From: JBNKHG01 sp050290225
Lineage (GTDB): Bacteria > Pseudomonadota > Gammaproteobacteria > Pseudomonadales > Cellvibrionaceae
Reading direction: 5' to 3'
DNA: 64,000 bases
NCBI GenBank assembly: GCA_050290225.1
Contig: JBNKHG010000026.1
Span: 1-64,000, forward strand
Shown one piece after another: positions 26,524 to 35,576 of the stretch. Each line of letters starts with the position of its first letter. The first letter of the stretch is position 1. Position numbers and translations under genes: made by a program. The notes beneath the pieces were generated by a model. That model searched no databases. It was not told the origin of the DNA and saw only the letters and a list, made by a program, of their open reading frames with translations.

Positions 26524-26850
26524 TCAAACCTGGGTCAACACCTGATCGATACGCTCGATATGAGCGATCAGGGTAGCAGCGTTTAACGGCAGGTCACGAA
26601 AATACTCTTCGGCAATGGGAGCGATACCGCAGGTGGTGGGCAAGCCGGCATTTTCGGCAATCAGGGTGTGCATGCGCGGCAGGAACACAAACTGCAACCA
26701 CTGGGGAAAACTGAGAGTATCAATACAGAAGGGTTGCTGACTGGCGAGATCCTCGGCACTGGGCGTATGTGCCTGCCACAATTGCAGCTCGCGCAACTCT
26801 TTCTCGATATCGATGAGCACTTCCGCGACACGCACTTCAACGCTACTCAT
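26524..26850 (-). CDS. yqcC: YqcC-family protein
   Basis: 108 residues. This small all-helical family (DUF446) is recognised from the N-terminal ELRELQLWQAHTP, the PFCIDTLSFPQWLQFVFLPRM core and the GIAPIAEEYF segment. In enterobacteria it lies beside truC (tRNA pseudouridine synthase); here its neighbours are dinG and the REC-TPR gene. The role is unknown. GGAG lies eight bases before the ATG. Confidence 0.88.
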   Translation of the reverse strand: MSSVEVRVAEVLIDIEKELRELQLWQAHTPSAEDLASQQPFCIDTLSFPQWLQFVFLPRMHTLIAENAGLPTTCGIAPIAEEYFRDLPLNAATLIAHIERIDQVLTQV

Positions 26851-26946
26851 GGTTGGGCTCCATTACGGTTTTGCGCGCTCCGCCGCTTCCTGACACTCTC
26901 ATACTACGCCTGCGGCAAGACGCCGACCAACCTTAAATTCCCTTCC

Positions 26947-29079
26947 TCAGGCGATATCGCGCCTGAACGGTGGCAGGGAATTCAAAATCGCCTTGCCATA
27001 GCGGCGGCTGACGATACGCCGATCCAACAAGGTAACAGTGCCGCTGTCGGATTCGGTGCGCAGCAGGCGACCACAGGCCTGCACAAGCTTGAGGGCGGCG
27101 TCGGGCACACTGATCTCCATAAAGGCATTGCCTCCGCGGGATTCGATCCACTCTGACAGAGCCGCCTCCACCGGGTCATCGGGCACGGCAAAGGGAATCT
27201 TGGCAATCACCACATGGCGACAGTAATTGCCCGGCAGGTCCACGCCTTCGGCAAAGCTGGCGAGGCCGAAAATCGCGCTGCCCTTGCCTTCATCGATACG
27301 TTTTTTGTGTGCATTGAGGGTTTCCTGCTTGGATTTATCGCCCTGCAGCAACACTCGCTCCTGCCATCGTCGCGGCAGAGCGTCATAGACATCCAACATC
27401 TGTCGGCGCGAGGCGAAGAGCACCAGGCTACCGTGAGCGTCATTCAGCAATTGGGGCAGCAGTTTCACCAACGACAGCGTATGACCCTGAGTATCACCGG
27501 CATCGACAGCCTGTGCCGGCACCCTCAGGAGACCGGCATTGGCGAAGTCGAAAGGACTGGGGACCACCTGATAACAACTGTCGGCAGGGGTGCCGGCTCG
27601 CATCTGGTAACGGTCGAAGCGTCCAAGCGCGGTCAGTGTGGCAGAGGTAACCACAGCTCCGCAGCACTGGCGCCAGAGACTGTATTCCAAAGTCCGGGCT
27701 GCCAATATGGGGCTGGAGCAGACCTCAAAGTCGATACCGGCACCGCTGTCCACCAGGGTGAACCAACGCGCCTTGGGCACGCTGCCATCGGCGTCGGCGG
27801 TGGCATAGCTGGCCCAGAGTTCACCGTTGGCCTCGGCTCGGGCCTGCCAATTGCCCACCTGTGGGTACCAGTTTTCGAGGTCCACCCGGGGCACCTCGCA
27901 ATGACGATCGTCCATGGCTTCGCTCAATTCCGCACTGATTTTGCGTAACAACTCCGCCAGACGCTCAAAGCTGCGCTGTAGCTCCGCCGCCAGCAATTGC
28001 AGGTCCTGAGGTACCACCCCCTGCTCAAAACGGTAGCGGGGATTGCGGTCGTCCGGGTCTATATCCTCCGCCAGGGTCTGAAGCCGAGGCGCCAGCAAAT
28101 CCAGTTGCTGTTTGCTGTCGAGCAGTGCGGCCGGCAGCTGTTCGGCAAAACGGTCGATATCCCCGGCACCGCTCACCTGCCCCAACATGGCGTTCAACAC
28201 CTTGATGCTTTGGTCGAGCCACCGGGCGGTCCCCATCACCCGGCTGTGATGGGCAAAGTGGTTGAGCGCCTTTTCCGGCAAGTGATGACCTTCGTCAAAG
28301 ATATAAATCGTATCTTCCGGCTTCGGCAAAATAGCCCCGCCTCCCAGCGCCAGGTCCGCCAGCACCAGGTCGTGGTTGGCAACAATACAATCGACACTGC
28401 CAAGGGAGTCGCGGGATTTGAAGAAGCTGCAAGCGGAAACATTCGAGCAGCGCCGCCCGCTGCACTGGCGGTGGTCGGTAGTGACCCGACCCCAATCCTC
28501 CTGCTCCACCGTCTGCGGCCAGTTGTCACGGTCGCCATCCCAATGGTTGGCCGCCAGGGACTCCATCATGGAGGAATAGAGCTTGATAGCCTCCGCGCCG
28601 GCCTGGGGCACCTCGTCCTCATAGAGCGCACGGGTGGGATTGAGGGCGCTCTCGTGCTCCATCAACACGCGGTCCAGTTTCGACAGACACAGGTAGCGGC
28701 CGCGCCCCTTGGCCAGACCGAAGCTGAATGACAGATCGCTGTGCTGCTTCAGGTCCGGCAGGTCCTTGTGAACGATCTGCTCCTGCAGTGCCACAGTGGC
28801 AGTGGAGATTACCAGCTTTTTACCCAGCGCCTTGGCCACGGGAATGGCCGCCAGTAAGTAGGCCACGGTCTTACCCGTGCCAGTGCCCGCTTCCACCACG
28901 CAAACATGGCCCTCGCTCAGGCGCTCTCCCTCATCGCCCAGCTCGATTCCACCGAGAGTGCGCGCCACTTCGGCGATCATCAATTTCTGGCCATAGCGTG
29001 CCTTGAGGCCCTTGCTCTCTAAAAACCGGGTGTAACCCGACTGGATCTGCTTTTTCAGGTTTTCACTGAGCATAGCCAC
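26947..29079 (-). CDS. dinG: ATP-dependent DNA helicase DinG
   Basis: 710 residues, an XPD/Rad3-like superfamily 2 helicase with an Fe-S cluster. Walker A GTGTGKT lies at about 64-71. The likely cluster ligands are Cys131, Cys206, Cys211 and Cys217 (CSGRRCSNVSAC). The DEGH box is at 262-265 (FDEGHHLPEKA). C-terminal helicase motifs include FGLASFAEGVDLPG and the arginine-containing QACGRLLR. It unwinds R-loops, forks and damaged DNA. Its length fits E. coli DinG. yqcC follows 96 bases later in the same direction. Confidence 0.96.
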   Translation of the reverse strand: MAMLSENLKKQIQSGYTRFLESKGLKARYGQKLMIAEVARTLGGIELGDEGERLSEGHVCVVEAGTGTGKTVAYLLAAIPVAKALGKKLVISTATVALQEQIVHKDLPDLKQHSDLSFSFGLAKGRGRYLCLSKLDRVLMEHESALNPTRALYEDEVPQAGAEAIKLYSSMMESLAANHWDGDRDNWPQTVEQEDWGRVTTDHRQCSGRRCSNVSACSFFKSRDSLGSVDCIVANHDLVLADLALGGGAILPKPEDTIYIFDEGHHLPEKALNHFAHHSRVMGTARWLDQSIKVLNAMLGQVSGAGDIDRFAEQLPAALLDSKQQLDLLAPRLQTLAEDIDPDDRNPRYRFEQGVVPQDLQLLAAELQRSFERLAELLRKISAELSEAMDDRHCEVPRVDLENWYPQVGNWQARAEANGELWASYATADADGSVPKARWFTLVDSGAGIDFEVCSSPILAARTLEYSLWRQCCGAVVTSATLTALGRFDRYQMRAGTPADSCYQVVPSPFDFANAGLLRVPAQAVDAGDTQGHTLSLVKLLPQLLNDAHGSLVLFASRRQMLDVYDALPRRWQERVLLQGDKSKQETLNAHKKRIDEGKGSAIFGLASFAEGVDLPGNYCRHVVIAKIPFAVPDDPVEAALSEWIESRGGNAFMEISVPDAALKLVQACGRLLRTESDSGTVTLLDRRIVSRRYGKAILNSLPPFRRDIA

Positions 29080-29122
29080 ATTGTGCCCCTACATGCGCCC
29101 TTTTTCCCACACCCTTACCGGC

Positions 29123-30289
29123 CTATGACACCGGGGTCTCCGAAAGCTCAATTTTACTGCAGATGGGATTGGCATACATGGCCAGAACGATATCCCGGCA
29201 GGCTTCGGGCACCGTTTGCAGACGATGCTCAAAGGAGACCCTGGCGACAGATTCCCGGGAGGGATCAAAGGGCAACTGCTTGTCCGAGTATGTCATCGGC
29301 GGCAGTTCACCGTACAGCTTTTCATAGGCAAAGCAGTTGCTGGGGTGAAGCACATAGTTTTCCACGATCTGGCGGTCCAGGTCGGTCACCACCTGATCGG
29401 CGTTTTCGTAGTCGCCGTGCAGAACCTTACCGAAGGCCACATGGACATGCCCCTTCTGGCCGGCAATACCGGCGGCGATACTGGCGATATCCTCGTGCTC
29501 GCCCTTCTCGTAGCTGCCCCTCGTGCGCAATGCGTTTAGCTCCCGGCCCTTTGCGGCATCGCAGGGATCAAATTCATAGGAGATGGATACAGGCACGATA
29601 TTGAGTTCATTAATATAGTCAGCGAAGGCCGTAGTCTTGGGTTTACTGAGTGCGAACATACCCACGATGGCAGAGTTGGTGCGATCCAATCCATCTTTGG
29701 CGCGCCCCTCGCGCTGGGCGATCCAGACGTTGGATGAATCTTCCACAATCGAGTGGTGAATATAAGCCGACAGGTGCTTGGCCGCCTTGAGTTTTTCCCG
29801 CGGCGCCTTGGCTGATCGGTTGACGATAAAACTGCGGTTGAGGCGCATCAAATCCGATGCAAAGGGCTTTGTCAACAGGTTGTCTCCGATGGCAATACGC
29901 AAGAGTTCAAAACCATTCACAAACAGCACCCAGTTCACAAACGCCGGGTCCATGGTGATGTCCCGGTGATTGCTGACAAACAGGTAGGCCTTGGACGGGT
30001 CCAGCTTTTCCAGACCGGAGTGAGTCAGCGCCGTGGTGGTGTTGGCGATCATGCTGTCCATGTATTTTTTAACCACCATCTGCAAATCGCGCACGCTTTG
30101 TACGCCCGAGAGTTGATGTTTCAGCACCAGCCGTACCAGGGGATTCAGCAACCATGGGGCTACCTTGCTCAGGCGTGGAAATTTCAGGCCGGACACGGCT
30201 TTGCTCAACTCAGGATCGTCGAGGAGGCGATCGAGTGTAGGGCGAACTTCGTCGTCGTTATAGGGGCGGATATCGTCGAATGTATTCAT
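29123..30289 (-). CDS. PlsC-type glycerol-phosphate acyltransferase family protein
   Basis: 388 residues from the ATG at 30289 (MNTFDDIRPYNDDE). An in-frame ATG at 30385 would add 32 residues without family character. The acyltransferase block is SNHRDITMDP: His108, with aspartates at 110 and 114. The spacing to the second Asp is one residue longer than the classical NHxxxxD, so Asp110 or Asp114 may serve. A downstream block, REGRAKDGLDRTN (around 215), corresponds to the phosphate-binding region. It probably acylates a glycerol-phosphate-type acceptor at the membrane. The exact substrate is unknown. Confidence 0.82.
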   Translation of the reverse strand: MNTFDDIRPYNDDEVRPTLDRLLDDPELSKAVSGLKFPRLSKVAPWLLNPLVRLVLKHQLSGVQSVRDLQMVVKKYMDSMIANTTTALTHSGLEKLDPSKAYLFVSNHRDITMDPAFVNWVLFVNGFELLRIAIGDNLLTKPFASDLMRLNRSFIVNRSAKAPREKLKAAKHLSAYIHHSIVEDSSNVWIAQREGRAKDGLDRTNSAIVGMFALSKPKTTAFADYINELNIVPVSISYEFDPCDAAKGRELNALRTRGSYEKGEHEDIASIAAGIAGQKGHVHVAFGKVLHGDYENADQVVTDLDRQIVENYVLHPSNCFAYEKLYGELPPMTYSDKQLPFDPSRESVARVSFEHRLQTVPEACRDIVLAMYANPICSKIELSETPVS

Positions 30290-30444
30290 GGATATTGTTG
30301 TAAGTTGTACAAGGTGAGCGACATACACGTTGCCGCCAGCCACTGTTAGAATGGCGGCCTCTGGTCGACACTCGCATCGAGTCACGGACAGGGGAAATCA
30401 GCCACCCCAAAACAGCCGCCCAACATACAGAAAATGGTGTCAAA

Positions 30445-30870
30445 ATGCCACAGACACGCCCCTCTTCCCTACCCTGTCCCTGCGGTAGCGGTGAGGCATA
30501 CGACCTCTGCTGCGGCCCATTGATAAGTGGTTCCCGCAGCGCCAGCACCGCAGAGTCGCTAATGCGCTCCCGCTATACGGCACACGCTACCGCCAGCCTC
30601 AATCCCAAAGCGGTGGACTATATTCTCGAAACCTGGGCACCGGAACATCGAGCCTCTCTCGCTCGCGACGACATTGCGACCTGGGCCACCGGTGCTCAGT
30701 GGCTGGAATTGAAAGTACTCAGCACCACCCTGGGCCAGACGGGTGACAATCAGGGGATGGTGGAATTCGAAGCCCGTTACCGCCAACAGGGGCGTGTCCA
30801 TGTTCACCATGAACGGTCGCTGTTTCGCAGGGACCAGGAGCGCTGGTATTTTGTCGGACCGTTGGGTTGA
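30445..30870 (+). CDS. ychJ: YchJ-family protein with SEC-C zinc motif
   Basis: 141 residues. The N-terminal SEC-C type zinc site CPCGSGEAYDLCC (Cys11, Cys13, Cys22, Cys23) is followed by a YchJ/NTF2-like domain with MRSRYTAHA and LETWAPEHRASL. Usual YchJ length is about 150; many members carry a second SEC-C motif at the C-terminus, which this one lacks. The biochemical role is not established. It is divergent from the acyltransferase gene. Confidence 0.9.
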   Translation: MPQTRPSSLPCPCGSGEAYDLCCGPLISGSRSASTAESLMRSRYTAHATASLNPKAVDYILETWAPEHRASLARDDIATWATGAQWLELKVLSTTLGQTGDNQGMVEFEARYRQQGRVHVHHERSLFRRDQERWYFVGPLG

Positions 30871-30943
30871 CGGCGAAAAACCACGCAAAAATGGGTAGAA
30901 TCCACCCCCAGTTCGATCGCCCGTCCCGGAGTACACGGCCCGC

Positions 30944-32017
30944 ATGTCACAAACCATCACCACCTTGAGTCAATTCCTTACCGGACTGGGCGTCGATACC
31001 CGGTTCTACGACTTGGGCCGACGCATATCCAGGCTGTCGCCCGAGTGCTTCCAGGAAGTTGAAGAAGGCCGCATCGCCTACCCCACACCCTATTTACACC
31101 AGGCCTGGCTGGGGCTGGTTATCTCAACCCCGACGGCCCCCCAAGCGCCCATGATCTGGTTTCTGCGCTTTCCCCTTGATGAACAGGGCATGCTGCGGCT
31201 GGCCGAGCGCGACCATTTTCTGAAAACACTGTTGACAGCCGTGGGCGCCAACCTGGAAGCAGCCAGGGCCGGCCGGCAACTGGAAGCCGTACTGGAGGGC
31301 AATCCCTATGTGTTCACCCCGCCACCGGAGCGGCAGGCTGCATTCCACGCCCACGTCAAGATCAGTCTGCAGCTGCCACCCAGCCAGTTCTACGACACCG
31401 CCCACTACTATCTTGAGACGGCCGTACACAAGCCCGATGAAGTGGCACTTTGGCAGGCAGTGGGACTGCAGGGCCTGGCGGATTTCGCGGTGCGCTGGAA
31501 CAGGGATAACCACCACGGCGCCCTAATCAGCGCGATTCCAGCACTGCCCCTGCAGCCCTTTAGCTGTCTCTGCGAGTGCCTTGAAAACGAACCTGTAGAC
31601 GCCAAGGTGGCCGTGGCCTTATACGGCCGCCTTACGCAGTTGTTGCGGGACCAAAGCGATGCCGATCCGAAGGAAGATAACGCGCGCGCCATCGCAGCGG
31701 CATTACGCGGACTCTCCAACAGCGTCTCCACTGATGTGCGCCAGCGGGCTATCGCCGAACTATTACGCAGCAACGCCACCCAAATACCCGATGTCATGGT
31801 AGCCCTGGCCACACGCTGTGGTGACGACTTGATAGCCGCTCCGCTGACCCTGCCGTTTTTGGAAGCCCTGGCAACCTTCCCCCAGGATACCTTTAACCGG
31901 GTGATGGCTGACTTGCTGTATCAACCCCACCTGCGCAGGGCATTTCTAAGCGCTTTTCGCCAACCCCATCGATCGGAAACACTGGCACAAGCGATTGGCG
32001 GTCTACTCCAACCGTGA
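30944..32017 (+). CDS. DUF3549 family protein
   Basis: 357 residues. The conserved start (LSQFLTGLGVDTRFYDLGRR), the AWLGLV and IWFLRFPLDEQG segments, and a helical C-terminal half identify the DUF3549 family, known from gammaproteobacteria and without a defined role. There is no signal peptide or membrane segment, so it is probably cytosolic. It lies 73 bases after ychJ and may share its transcript. Confidence 0.85.
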   Translation: MSQTITTLSQFLTGLGVDTRFYDLGRRISRLSPECFQEVEEGRIAYPTPYLHQAWLGLVISTPTAPQAPMIWFLRFPLDEQGMLRLAERDHFLKTLLTAVGANLEAARAGRQLEAVLEGNPYVFTPPPERQAAFHAHVKISLQLPPSQFYDTAHYYLETAVHKPDEVALWQAVGLQGLADFAVRWNRDNHHGALISAIPALPLQPFSCLCECLENEPVDAKVAVALYGRLTQLLRDQSDADPKEDNARAIAAALRGLSNSVSTDVRQRAIAELLRSNATQIPDVMVALATRCGDDLIAAPLTLPFLEALATFPQDTFNRVMADLLYQPHLRRAFLSAFRQPHRSETLAQAIGGLLQP

Positions 32018-32142
32018 TTTCTATCTCCCTCACTGTCACCGCTCTAATCTGAGAGCCACCCTGGGTGGCCACGCGAGCGGCTATATCTTCAGGGCACACA
32101 CCAGCGCTCACGGAGAGCGTCGATCAGGGCTGTTAAAGAGTC

Positions 32143-32218
32143 GGGCAAACCTCTGTGGGTTGAACAAACCTCTGTGGATCGGGCGAAACGCCGTGGATCG
32201 AACAACGTCCTGTGGATC
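32143..32218. repeat. 4 x 19-bp degenerate tandem repeat
   Basis: Units at 32143, 32162, 32181 and 32200 share the pattern G(A/G)(A/G)C(A/G)AA...C(T/C)(C/G)TGTGG(A/G)T(C/T). A decayed fifth unit begins at 32219. They lie in the 448-bp gap (32018-32465) between DUF3549 and the EF-hand gene, which converge. The rest of the gap shows only a small GCCACCC-T-GGGTGGC stem near 32055 and a purine-rich stretch at 32320-32360. Confidence 0.75.
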
Positions 32219-32465
32219 GAGTCATCCTGGATGTGCGAACAACCCGGGCTGAACGATTTTAAAACCTGCCAGGAATCAAGCCGCCATCAACACAGCCGCC
32301 ATCCCGATGCATTTGATTTCAGAGGAAGAAAGGAGAAAAGGGAGTAAAGGCAAGAAGGTGAATCCAACAACTGTTTACAGATGCCCCTGAACGCACTCCG
32401 GCTGCAGGCCAAAATCAATCACTCTTTGCTGCAGGCTGCCCAGAAGGGCAGACGCCGGTATTACC

Positions 32466-32933
32466 TCAGTCTGCTTCAGTACGCAGGCAAAACCACCACA
32501 AGCAGCGGGTAACCTGGGCCTCGTGCTCCTCTTGGGGATTCATTTCATCGCTGGTCAGGGTACCGTCGCCATTGCTGTCGATATCGGCGAAAAGTCCCAT
32601 ATAAGAGCAGTACTCATCCTCGGACACGCGACCATCATGATCACTGTCGAGCTTTGCAAAGCGCGACTTGAGCAAAGCAAAGCGCTTGGCGCTGTCCATG
32701 TTTTCATATTCGTCAAAACTGACACCGCCATCGCCATCGTTATCCATATGGCGAAAGATGTTCAGCTTCTTCGAGGTGATCTCATCCTGGGTGATACGGG
32801 CATCGCCGTTGAGGTCGTACTTGGCCAGCAACCAGTTATTGCCATGGTAATCAAAGTCGTCGTCCGCGGCGTTAACGCCTACCGCCCCCAAAGCACAAAT
32901 GACCACATACATTGCGTTAATCAGCTTGTTCAT
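32466..32933 (-). CDS. exported EF-hand calcium-binding protein
   Basis: 155 residues from the ATG at 32933, which begins a signal peptide (MNKLINAMYVVICALGAVGVNA, given in part) with cleavage near residue 23. A start at 33026 would bury that peptide. Four EF-hand loops follow: DLNGDARITQDE, DNDGDGGVSFDE, DSDHDGRVSEDE and DSNGDGTLTSDE. All have the acidic 1/3/5/12 pattern of Ca-binding loops. It is likely periplasmic or secreted. The partner and role are unknown. The extreme C-terminus (CLWWFC) could form a disulfide. Confidence 0.85.
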   Translation of the reverse strand: MNKLINAMYVVICALGAVGVNAADDDFDYHGNNWLLAKYDLNGDARITQDEITSKKLNIFRHMDNDGDGGVSFDEYENMDSAKRFALLKSRFAKLDSDHDGRVSEDEYCSYMGLFADIDSNGDGTLTSDEMNPQEEHEAQVTRCLWWFCLRTEAD

Positions 32934-33150
32934 AATCCCGCCACCCTTTTGAAAGAGACCGGTGAGGACCCGCAGGGAATCGACACACCTAATAGGCCTT
33001 CCGTAGCAAGCACTTCCTTGAACCAAGCAAACTTCACAAGTTGGATTCTAGGCGACGGCCGGGAACTCAATATGAAGATAAGTCACAAAAGCGTTATAAC
33101 TTTAGATTGATTTATTCTACACTTTGAATAATTAATAACCAACCCCTATT

Positions 33151-33180
33151 TTCACGGCTTGCAGCTTGCAGCTTGCAGCC
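33151..33180. repeat. short CTTGCAG repeat
   Basis: Just over three units of GCTTGCA directly downstream of pyrB. It belongs to the same word family as the other CTTGCNG repeats in the window but lacks the 20-bp core. Confidence 0.7.
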
Positions 33181-33191
33181 CCCTGCCCACC

Positions 33192-34208
33192 CTATTTTCC
33201 CGGCTCGCGGCTGGCATTGTACCAATTGACGTCCCGGGCATGCTTGTCCACCTGATTCACAACATCCAGTACCAGCGCAAACAATGCCATGCGCACCAGC
33301 ACACCGTTATCCGCCTGGCGGAAGATGGCCAGGTTTGGATTCTGGTTGAGGTCGTTATCCAGCTCATTGGCTCCGTCCCGGGAATCCCGCGGCAACGGAT
33401 GCATGATCACAGTATTGGGTTCGCAATACTGGGTGTAGATGGCCTGATTGAGACGAAAACGACCGCGATAAAGGTTGGCTTCGTTCTGGGAGGCGAAGCG
33501 CTCCTCCTGAATACGGGTAGAGTAAGCGATATCCACATGGCCAATGCCCTGGGTCAGATCATCCGAGATCACCACATCATGTCCGACTCGGCGCAATTCC
33601 TCCACCAGAGCTTCGGGCATCGCCAACTCCGATGGCGACACCAGGGTAACGTGAACATCCTTGAACAGGCACAGCAGCTTGCACAGGGAGTGTACGGTCC
33701 GGCCATACTTGAGGTCCCCGATCATGGCGATACGCAGGCCATCGATACCCTGCCCGGCCCGCTCCTTGCGGATGGTGTAGAGATCGAGCAAGGCCTGGCT
33801 CGGATGCTCATTGGAACCGTCACCGCCATTGAGCACGGGCACTCGACTGGCGGCGGCGAATTCAGCCACCGATCCCTCCAGCGGGTGGCGCATGCAGATC
33901 ACATCGCTGTAACCGGACAGCACCCGGGCGGTATCGTAGAGAGACTCTCCCTTGGAGATGGCTGAAGTCTCAAAACCGGTGGTTTCACGGACTTCGCCGC
34001 CGAGCAGATTAAAGGCACAGCCAAAGCTGACTCGCGTGCGAGTACTGGGCTCGAAAAACATATTGCCCAGAATAGCCCCTTCAAGCACCCGCGTGACCCG
34101 CTTGCGCAGGGCATAAGGCTCCATTGCATCGGCAACATTAAAGATACGTTCGATATCACTGCGCTCAAACTGTTCGATGGATAGTATGTGTGACCCGGTA
34201 AAATTCAC
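33192..34208 (-). CDS. pyrB: aspartate carbamoyltransferase, catalytic chain
   Basis: 338 residues from a GTG with AAGGGA six bases upstream. It joins carbamoyl phosphate and aspartate in pyrimidine synthesis. The carbamoyl-phosphate site FFEPSTRTRVSFG (around 51-63), HPSQALLDLYTI, the aspartate-site HPLPRD segment and the closing NGVLVRMALFALVL are all present. No pyrI (regulatory chain) or pyrC is adjacent, so it appears unlinked. Ornithine carbamoyltransferase is excluded by the HPLPRD context and overall pattern. The short CTTGCAG repeat lies just past its stop. Confidence 0.93.
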   Translation of the reverse strand: MNFTGSHILSIEQFERSDIERIFNVADAMEPYALRKRVTRVLEGAILGNMFFEPSTRTRVSFGCAFNLLGGEVRETTGFETSAISKGESLYDTARVLSGYSDVICMRHPLEGSVAEFAAASRVPVLNGGDGSNEHPSQALLDLYTIRKERAGQGIDGLRIAMIGDLKYGRTVHSLCKLLCLFKDVHVTLVSPSELAMPEALVEELRRVGHDVVISDDLTQGIGHVDIAYSTRIQEERFASQNEANLYRGRFRLNQAIYTQYCEPNTVIMHPLPRDSRDGANELDNDLNQNPNLAIFRQADNGVLVRMALFALVLDVVNQVDKHARDVNWYNASREPGK

Positions 34209-34343
34209 GGCTGGTCCCTTATGAATGTCTCTGCTAGATTATGTCCCGCGCGGATTCGAGCCGACTGCGGAGCGAGGGCTATTTTAGCCTCACAATCCGC
34301 CTGGGGAAATTATCAGACCCAATCCACCGCAAATAATTTCGCC

Positions 34344-34415
34344 AAGTTGGCCCGCCTCTTGAGGTTGGCCCGGCTCTTGAGGTTGACCCACCACTTGGCG
34401 CTGGCCTGCCACTTG
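34344..34415. repeat. 4 x 18-bp degenerate tandem repeat
   Basis: Four units (34344, 34362, 34380, 34398) of the form A(A/G)GTTGGCCCGCCTCTTG with substitutions. They lie in the 421-bp gap (34209-34629) between divergent pyrB and the DUF2971 gene. The unit is a multiple of three and an open frame crosses it (34221-34580), but I do not regard that frame as a gene. Confidence 0.75.
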
Positions 34416-34629
34416 AAAAGAGGCCTGAAAGTTGCTAGTAAGACTCAGGACTACGTAAGACCCAAGGCTGGATGGATTGTGTACAAATCCGGAAAAGCAG
34501 TCATTAGTGCTGACAAAGGGCGATACAAAGACCACAATCACGTCATAGCACCAAGGCACTGGCCACATGCGTCAAAATAACGGTCAGGCCAAGACAAGAG
34601 ACGAGCAAATATTATAAGAAGGCTGAAGA

Positions 34630-35538
34630 GTGTCCTCACACCTACCCGAAACCCTGGTTAAATACTGCAGCGCCGATACGGCGGGCAAAATCCTCACCAC
34701 CCAAACGCTGCGCTGGAGTTCCCCGCACCTGTTTTCCGACCCCTTTGAGCTGGACCATAAAACCCAGCTCAATTTTGAACCCCACACACTGTTACAGGCG
34801 GCTATCCAGACCGCGGCCGCCAGTATCTTTGCCCGCGAGGGACCACGGGGCAACACACCGCTAATGGCCGCTATTCGCCGCTGGCGGGAGGAAGAGCGCT
34901 TTGCCTCCCCGGAAGAGGCGGAAGAAGTGCTAAAGGAACTGCTGGGCCAGATAGTGGATCAACGCCAGGTTGCGATTGAACAGATTATGGCCGACTGGCG
35001 TCAATTCAGCCGCCGCCTGCGCATCTGCAGTTTTACCGCCCGACCAGACAATTTGTCAGCCTGGAGCCATTTCGCTGATAATCATCAAGGTGTGGCAATC
35101 CGCTTCCAATGCGGTGAACACACAGCCCTGCCCAAACCGATGAAAGTGCAGTACAAAAGCACCCGCCCCGAAATCACCACACTGAAAGAGCAGTTGGGCG
35201 TGGTGATTAACAATGAACGCTTTGTAGCCCAAGAGCACTTCTATGACAAGCTCACCACCAAGCCGAGCTTTGATCGCGAAGAGAATGAATGGCGCTGCTT
35301 TACGCAGAGCAAGCAGGGACTGAACGAACAGAGTAGCGATGACACCCAGTGGTTCGACGACATCAAGTTTGAGCGTGCCGACATCACTGCCCTTTACTTT
35401 GGCATCCACTGCAACCAGAAATATAAACGCGACCTTGTCGACCTGATTAAAAACGAATATTCCCAGACAAAGATGTTCCAGGCCAGGACCGTTCCCGGCA
35501 AGTACGAAATAGAATTCGAGCGGTTGCGACCTAAATGA
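34630..35538 (+). CDS. DUF2971 family protein
   Basis: 302 residues from a GTG with AGAAGG about seven bases upstream. The family is marked by the core LSAWSHFADNHQGVAIRFQ (around 142-160) after RRLRICSFT, and by the N-terminal LRWSSPHLFSDPFELDHK. DUF2971 proteins are widespread, often patchily distributed in accessory regions, and have no established activity. Two solitary neighbours (pyrB and sbcB) give no clue. It is likely cytosolic. Confidence 0.82.
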   Translation: MSSHLPETLVKYCSADTAGKILTTQTLRWSSPHLFSDPFELDHKTQLNFEPHTLLQAAIQTAAASIFAREGPRGNTPLMAAIRRWREEERFASPEEAEEVLKELLGQIVDQRQVAIEQIMADWRQFSRRLRICSFTARPDNLSAWSHFADNHQGVAIRFQCGEHTALPKPMKVQYKSTRPEITTLKEQLGVVINNERFVAQEHFYDKLTTKPSFDREENEWRCFTQSKQGLNEQSSDDTQWFDDIKFERADITALYFGIHCNQKYKRDLVDLIKNEYSQTKMFQARTVPGKYEIEFERLRPK

Positions 35539-35576
35539 GCAGGGTACTAAAGTGTTATTGAGTGAAGTCCCTTCGC

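Noticed and set aside
26321..26527. 68-codon frame across the 14-bp minisatellite
   Set aside because: It consists of Arg/Pro/Leu repeats produced by the GC-rich array and overlaps the start of the REC-TPR gene.
34221..34580. 119-codon frame between pyrB and the DUF2971 gene
   Set aside because: It crosses the 18-bp repeats, has no ribosome binding site and does not resemble a protein family.
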